Assembly (NCBI GenBank): GCA_900751665.1
Contig: CAADSV010000059.1
Coordinates: forward strand, 1-9,949
Direction: 5' to 3'
Length of the DNA: 9,949 bases
From: an uncultured Collinsella sp.
Lineage (GTDB): Bacteria > Actinomycetota > Coriobacteriia > Coriobacteriales > Coriobacteriaceae
Below the pieces are notes generated by a model. It made no database searches, was not told the DNA's origin, and worked only from the letters and a program-made list of their open reading frames with translations. Made by a program: the position numbers and the translations under genes. Shown here piece after piece: positions 6,575-9,949 of this stretch. Within the stretch, counting starts at the first letter, position 1. Each line of letters opens with the position of its first letter.

Positions 6575-8128
6575 TTAGGCCTCGGTGGCGAGCACGCGGC
6601 CCGTCATCTCGGCGGAAGGCTCAATACCAGCCATGGTGAGCATGGTCGGAGCGATATCGGAAAGACGGCCGTCCTCGATACCGGTGAGCTGTGCCTTCTC
6701 ATCAACAATGATGAACGGCACGCGGTTGGTGGTGTGAGCCGTAAACGGATGCTTGGAACCGTCGGAAGCAACGTCAAACATGTGATCGGCGTTACCGTGG
6801 TCGGCGGTAATCAGCGCAAAGCCGCCCTTGGCGAGAATCGCCGGGACAACCTTGGACAGGGCATCGTCAACAGCCTCGACGGCCTTAACGGCGGCGTCGA
6901 AGACACCGGTGTGACCAACCATGTCGCAGTTCGCGAAGTTCACGATGTAGAAATCAGCGCGATCCTCGTTGATGGCGGCGACAAGCTTCTCGGTCACCTC
7001 GGGAGCGCTCATCTCGGGCTGCAGATCGTAGGTAGCGACCTTGGGGGAAGCGACGAGCACGCGCTCCTCGCCCTCCTTGGGCTCCTCGATGCCGCCGTTG
7101 AGGAAGAACGTCACGTGGGCGTACTTCTCGGTCTCGGCGGTGTGCAGCTGCTTCAGGCCATTGGCGGCGATAACGTCGGCCAGGACGTTCTCGGGGAACG
7201 TCTTGGGGAAGGCGACCTCGACGTCAAACGTCGGATCGTACTCGGTCATCGTCACAAAGTGAGAAAGCTTGATCTGCTCGCGCTCAAAGCCGTCGAACTC
7301 CTTGTCCGTGAACACGCGGGTCATCTGACGAGCGCGGTCGGGACGGAAGTTGAAGAAGATGGCCGCGTCGCCCTCGTGGATGCCCTCGTTGTGGGCAGCG
7401 AAGGGCTCGACGAACTCGTCGCCGCGCGGATCCTTCTCGTAGTAGGCCTTGATACCGGCAACGGGGTCGGTATCAGCATCGGACGCGTTGACCATGACGT
7501 CGTAGGCGCGCTGGATGCGCTCCCAACGATTATCGCGGTCCATGGCCCAATAACGGCCCGAGACGGTGGCAACGCGTGCGTCGCAACCGGTCTCCTCGGA
7601 GATCTTAGCCAGGAAGGCGCAGAACTCACTCATGTAACCGGCACCGGACTGCGGGTCGACGTCGCGGCCGTCCATAAAGGCGTGTACACGAACGGTCTTG
7701 ACGCCATGCTGGGCAGCCATCTTGACCAGAGCCTCAACGTGGTTCATATGAGAATGAACACCGCCAGGGCTCATAAGGCCCATGAGGTGAAGGGTCTTGC
7801 CGTCAGCCTTGACGTCGTCCATAGCCTTGACAAAAACCTCGTTCTTGGCGATGGAGCCGTCCTTGATGGCGTTATTGATGCGCGAAAGCTCCTGGAACAC
7901 GATGCGTCCGGCACCGATGTTGAGGTGACCCACCTCGGAGTTACCCATCTGGCCATCGGGAAGACCCACGTCCTCGCCCGAAGCGCCGAGCGTGGTGTGG
8001 GGGTACTTCTCGTACAGGCTATCAAGGAAGGGCGTCTTGGCAGCGGCGACGGCGTTCTCGCCATCGGCCGGAGCAAGGCCGCAGCCGTCCATGATGATCA
8101 GGAGTGCAGGAAGATGACGCTTTGCCAT
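6575..8128 (-). CDS. gpmI: 2,3-bisphosphoglycerate-independent phosphoglycerate mutase
   Basis: Cytoplasmic glycolytic enzyme that interconverts 3- and 2-phosphoglycerate through a phosphoserine intermediate, using two metal ions (usually Mn). It has 517 residues, the normal family length. Metal and catalytic sites of the alkaline-phosphatase fold are all visible: D14 in MDGCG, nucleophile S64 in GQMGNSEVGH, H125 in GGVHSH, R155-D156 in MDGRD, R192, R262 and R265 in FRPDRAR, K336-like lysine K335/EKYAH region, D402 and H406 in CDMVGH, D443-H444 in TADHGNAD, and H465 in HTTNRVP. The ATG at 8128 follows the tpiA stop by five bases. Its Shine-Dalgarno is modest (AGTAGGA), suggesting coupled translation. 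It is the last gene of the glycolytic operon, followed by tandem stops and a terminator. It is unrelated in fold to the cofactor-dependent GpmA. Confidence 0.97.
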   Translation of the reverse strand: MAKRHLPALLIIMDGCGLAPADGENAVAAAKTPFLDSLYEKYPHTTLGASGEDVGLPDGQMGNSEVGHLNIGAGRIVFQELSRINNAIKDGSIAKNEVFVKAMDDVKADGKTLHLMGLMSPGGVHSHMNHVEALVKMAAQHGVKTVRVHAFMDGRDVDPQSGAGYMSEFCAFLAKISEETGCDARVATVSGRYWAMDRDNRWERIQRAYDVMVNASDADTDPVAGIKAYYEKDPRGDEFVEPFAAHNEGIHEGDAAIFFNFRPDRARQMTRVFTDKEFDGFEREQIKLSHFVTMTEYDPTFDVEVAFPKTFPENVLADVIAANGLKQLHTAETEKYAHVTFFLNGGIEEPKEGEERVLVASPKVATYDLQPEMSAPEVTEKLVAAINEDRADFYIVNFANCDMVGHTGVFDAAVKAVEAVDDALSKVVPAILAKGGFALITADHGNADHMFDVASDGSKHPFTAHTTNRVPFIIVDEKAQLTGIEDGRLSDIAPTMLTMAGIEPSAEMTGRVLATEA

Positions 8129-8133
8129 ATGTC

Positions 8134-8901
8134 CTACTCGCCTGCCTTGACGACCATAGAGGCGAAGTCGGCAGCCTTGAGTGAAGCGCCGCCCACGAGG
8201 GCACCGTCAACGTCGGGCTTGGCGACGAGCTCGGCAATGTTGCCGGGCTTGGCGGAACCGCCGTAGAGAACGCGGATGCCGTTGGCGAGCTCCTCGCCGA
8301 ACATCTCCTTGAGGGTCTCACGGATAGCGCCGCAGACCTCCTGAGCGTCCTCGGCGGTAGCGGTCTTGCCGGTGCCGATGGCCCAGATGGGCTCGTAGGC
8401 TACAACGAGCTGCTTGGGGCATTTGATCTCGAGACCCTCGAGACCTGCCTTGACCTGGTTGCAGACGAAGTCGACATAGGTGCCGGCCTCGCGAACCTCC
8501 TCGGGCTCACCGCAGCAGAAGACGGGAACGATGCCAGCGGCAACGAGGGCCTTGGCCTTCTTGTTCATATCCTCGTCGGTCTCGTGAAAATATCCACGAC
8601 GCTCGGAGTGACCGATGATGCAGTAAGTGCAGCCAGCGGACTTGAGCATGTCGCAGGAGGACTCGCCGGTGTAGGCACCCTTTGCCTCCCAGTACACATT
8701 CTGTGCACCGAGAGCGATGGGGGCAGCCTGCATGCGGGCGTGAACGGTGGTGATGTCGATGGTCGGCGGGCAGACGAGAACCTCAACGCCCTCGGGAACT
8801 TCGGGCAGAGCCTCGGCGAGCTCGTCAGCGAGCTTAGCGGCAGCGGCAACGTCGTTGTTCATTTTCCAGTTGCCGGCGATGAGTTTAGTGCGATTAGGCA
8901 T
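8134..8901 (-). CDS. tpiA: Triosephosphate isomerase
   Basis: Cytoplasmic TIM-barrel enzyme interconverting dihydroxyacetone phosphate and glyceraldehyde 3-phosphate; 255 residues, typical. Catalytic residues are N11 and K13 in AGNWKMN, H98 in IIGHSERR, and E170 in AYEPIWAIGTGKTA, with the mobile loop 6 at about 171-181. The phosphate-binding LYGGSAKPGN (212-221) and ALVGGASL (234-241) are present. The ATG at 8901 is chosen because the family N-terminus PNRTKLIAGNWKMN begins there; a longer frame from 8964 would add 21 unlike residues inside pgk. The start overlaps the pgk end by eight bases, with GGAGG (8915-8911) nine bases upstream. The protein has nine cysteines, including pairs C91/C94 and C129/C130, more than usual and compatible with an anaerobe. 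Confidence 0.97.
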   Translation of the reverse strand: MPNRTKLIAGNWKMNNDVAAAAKLADELAEALPEVPEGVEVLVCPPTIDITTVHARMQAAPIALGAQNVYWEAKGAYTGESSCDMLKSAGCTYCIIGHSERRGYFHETDEDMNKKAKALVAAGIVPVFCCGEPEEVREAGTYVDFVCNQVKAGLEGLEIKCPKQLVVAYEPIWAIGTGKTATAEDAQEVCGAIRETLKEMFGEELANGIRVLYGGSAKPGNIAELVAKPDVDGALVGGASLKAADFASMVVKAGE

Positions 8902-9949
8902 CGAGAAGCGCCTCCACTCCGGGGAGAGCCTTGCCCTCGACGAGCTCCATGGAAGCGCCGCCACCGGTGGAGATCCAGCTCATCTTGTCGGCAAGATCGA
9001 ACTTGTTGACGGCTGCGACGGAGTCGCCACCGCCGATGATGGAGGTGCCGCCGTTGGCCTTGAGCTCGGCAACAGCCTCGGCAACGGCCTTGGTGCCGTG
9101 CGCGAAGTTATCGAACTCGAAAACGCCCATGGGGCCGTTCCAGAAGACGGTCTTGGCGCCCTTGATGGCCTCGGCGTAAAGGGCCTCGGTCTTGGGGCCG
9201 ATGTCCATGCCCATGCGATCCTCGGGGATGGCGTCGGAAGCGACGACCTCGCCCGTAGCGTCCTCGCCGAAGTGGTCGGCAACGAGGTTATCGATCGGGA
9301 GCAGGATCTTGACGCCCTTGTCCTCAGCCTTCTTGAGCATCTCTGCAGCGCGCTCGACCCAGTCCTCCTCTTTGAGGGAGGTACCGACGGTCTTGTAGCC
9401 CTTGGCCAGGAAGAAGGTGTAGGCCATGCCGCCACCGATGATCAGGGTGTCGGCGGAATCGATCAGATGATCGAGGACACCGATCTTGGAGGAAACCTTG
9501 GAACCGCCGACGATGGCGACGAAAGGACGCTCAGGATCAGCGAAGATGCTGGTCAGCGTGTCGACCTCCTTCTCAAGCAGGAAGCCGGCGACGGCAGGCA
9601 GGTAAGCGGCCGGGCCCACGACGGAACCTTGTGCGCGGTGAGCGGTGCCGAAGGCGTCGAGAACGAAGATGTCGCCGTAGGAAGCGAGCTTCTTGGCGAT
9701 CTCGGGATCGTTCTTCTTCTCGCGCTTATCGAAACGGACGTTCTCGAGCAGCGCGATCTCACCATCACCCAGAGCGGCGACGGTCTCAGCAGCGGAGGGG
9801 CCGACGACGTCGGAAGCCAGCGTGACCTTCACGCCGGAGAGTTCAGCAAGGCGCTTGGCGACGGGGGCAAGCGAGAAGGCGGGATCGACCTTGCCCTTGG
9901 GGCGGCCGAGGTGAGCCATGATGACGACCTTGGCACCGGCGTCGGTGAG
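8894..9949 (-). CDS. pgk: Phosphoglycerate kinase (5' end cut by the window edge)
   Basis: Cytoplasmic kinase that makes ATP and 3-phosphoglycerate from 1,3-bisphosphoglycerate and ADP. The frame is open from the right edge and gives 351 residues, so about 45 N-terminal residues are missing compared with the usual 390-400. An ATG at 9919 is internal, because LTDAGAKVVI just before it is normal PGK sequence. Visible in fragment numbering: substrate-binding HLGRPKG (13-19), ENVRF (69-73), DAFGTAHRA (98-106), hinge and nucleotide region GGSKVSSKIGVLD (148-160), IGGGMAYTF (171-179), WNGPMGVFE (270-278), GGGDSVAAV (307-315) and STGGGAS (327-333). DAFGTAHRAQGSVVG has Gln-Gly where many PGKs have His-Ala-Ser. 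The gene overlaps tpiA by eight bases; upstream gap is likely but outside the window. Confidence 0.97.
   Translation of the reverse strand, partial: LTDAGAKVVIMAHLGRPKGKVDPAFSLAPVAKRLAELSGVKVTLASDVVGPSAAETVAALGDGEIALLENVRFDKREKKNDPEIAKKLASYGDIFVLDAFGTAHRAQGSVVGPAAYLPAVAGFLLEKEVDTLTSIFADPERPFVAIVGGSKVSSKIGVLDHLIDSADTLIIGGGMAYTFFLAKGYKTVGTSLKEEDWVERAAEMLKKAEDKGVKILLPIDNLVADHFGEDATGEVVASDAIPEDRMGMDIGPKTEALYAEAIKGAKTVFWNGPMGVFEFDNFAHGTKAVAEAVAELKANGGTSIIGGGDSVAAVNKFDLADKMSWISTGGGASMELVEGKALPGVEALLDA

Noticed and set aside
6167..8266. Very long plus-strand frame (about 700 codons) opposite gpmI, and similar ones at 176-1027, 1027-2169 and 4211-5878
   Set aside because: They mirror real genes with intact catalytic motifs. 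They stay open because the genes avoid the TTA, CTA and TCA codons that would be stops on the other strand. Their translations show no recognisable domain.
8902..8964. Longer tpiA start at 8964
   Set aside because: The extra 21 residues fall inside pgk and do not resemble the family; the known TIM N-terminus starts at 8901.

Overview
The window reads as ordinary bacterial chromosome with every supported gene on the minus strand, so transcription runs from position 9949 towards position 1. The protein complement is a lipid-anchored solute-binding protein, a Gram-positive-type SecG and moderately GC-rich codons with G or C favoured in third positions. This suggests a Gram-positive anaerobe of the Actinomycetota. 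The protein style resembles Coriobacteriia such as Collinsella, but that placement is my inference, with no marker gene to confirm it.

Right part (about 6512-9949): a lower-glycolysis operon pgk (5' end outside the window)-tpiA-gpmI. The genes overlap or nearly touch: pgk and tpiA share 8 bases, and tpiA and gpmI are 5 bases apart. The set converts 1,3-bisphosphoglycerate to 3-phosphoglycerate, interconverts the triose phosphates, and makes 2-phosphoglycerate. It ends in a tandem stop, an AT-rich hairpin and a strong intrinsic terminator.

Middle (6100-6408): secG, the small Sec translocon subunit. It sits alone between the gpmI terminator and its own strong terminator.

Left part (1-6060): a five-gene peptide-uptake ABC transporter in the order oppA-oppB-oppC-oppD-oppF. 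OppA is the surface lipoprotein that captures peptide, OppB and OppC form the channel, and OppD and OppF are the paired ATPases. A 156-base gap with two predicted stem-loops separates oppA from oppB. oppB to oppF are packed tightly (14-base gap, 2-base gap, 1-base overlap). oppF runs off the left edge, and its last dozen or so codons look unlike the rest of the gene.

I see no mobile element, CRISPR array, tRNA, rRNA, phage gene or defence system, and nothing I would call a new system. The points most worth a second look are the odd left end of oppF, the four-cysteine C-terminus of OppD, the structured oppA-oppB gap, and an inverted repeat around the possible oppA promoter.
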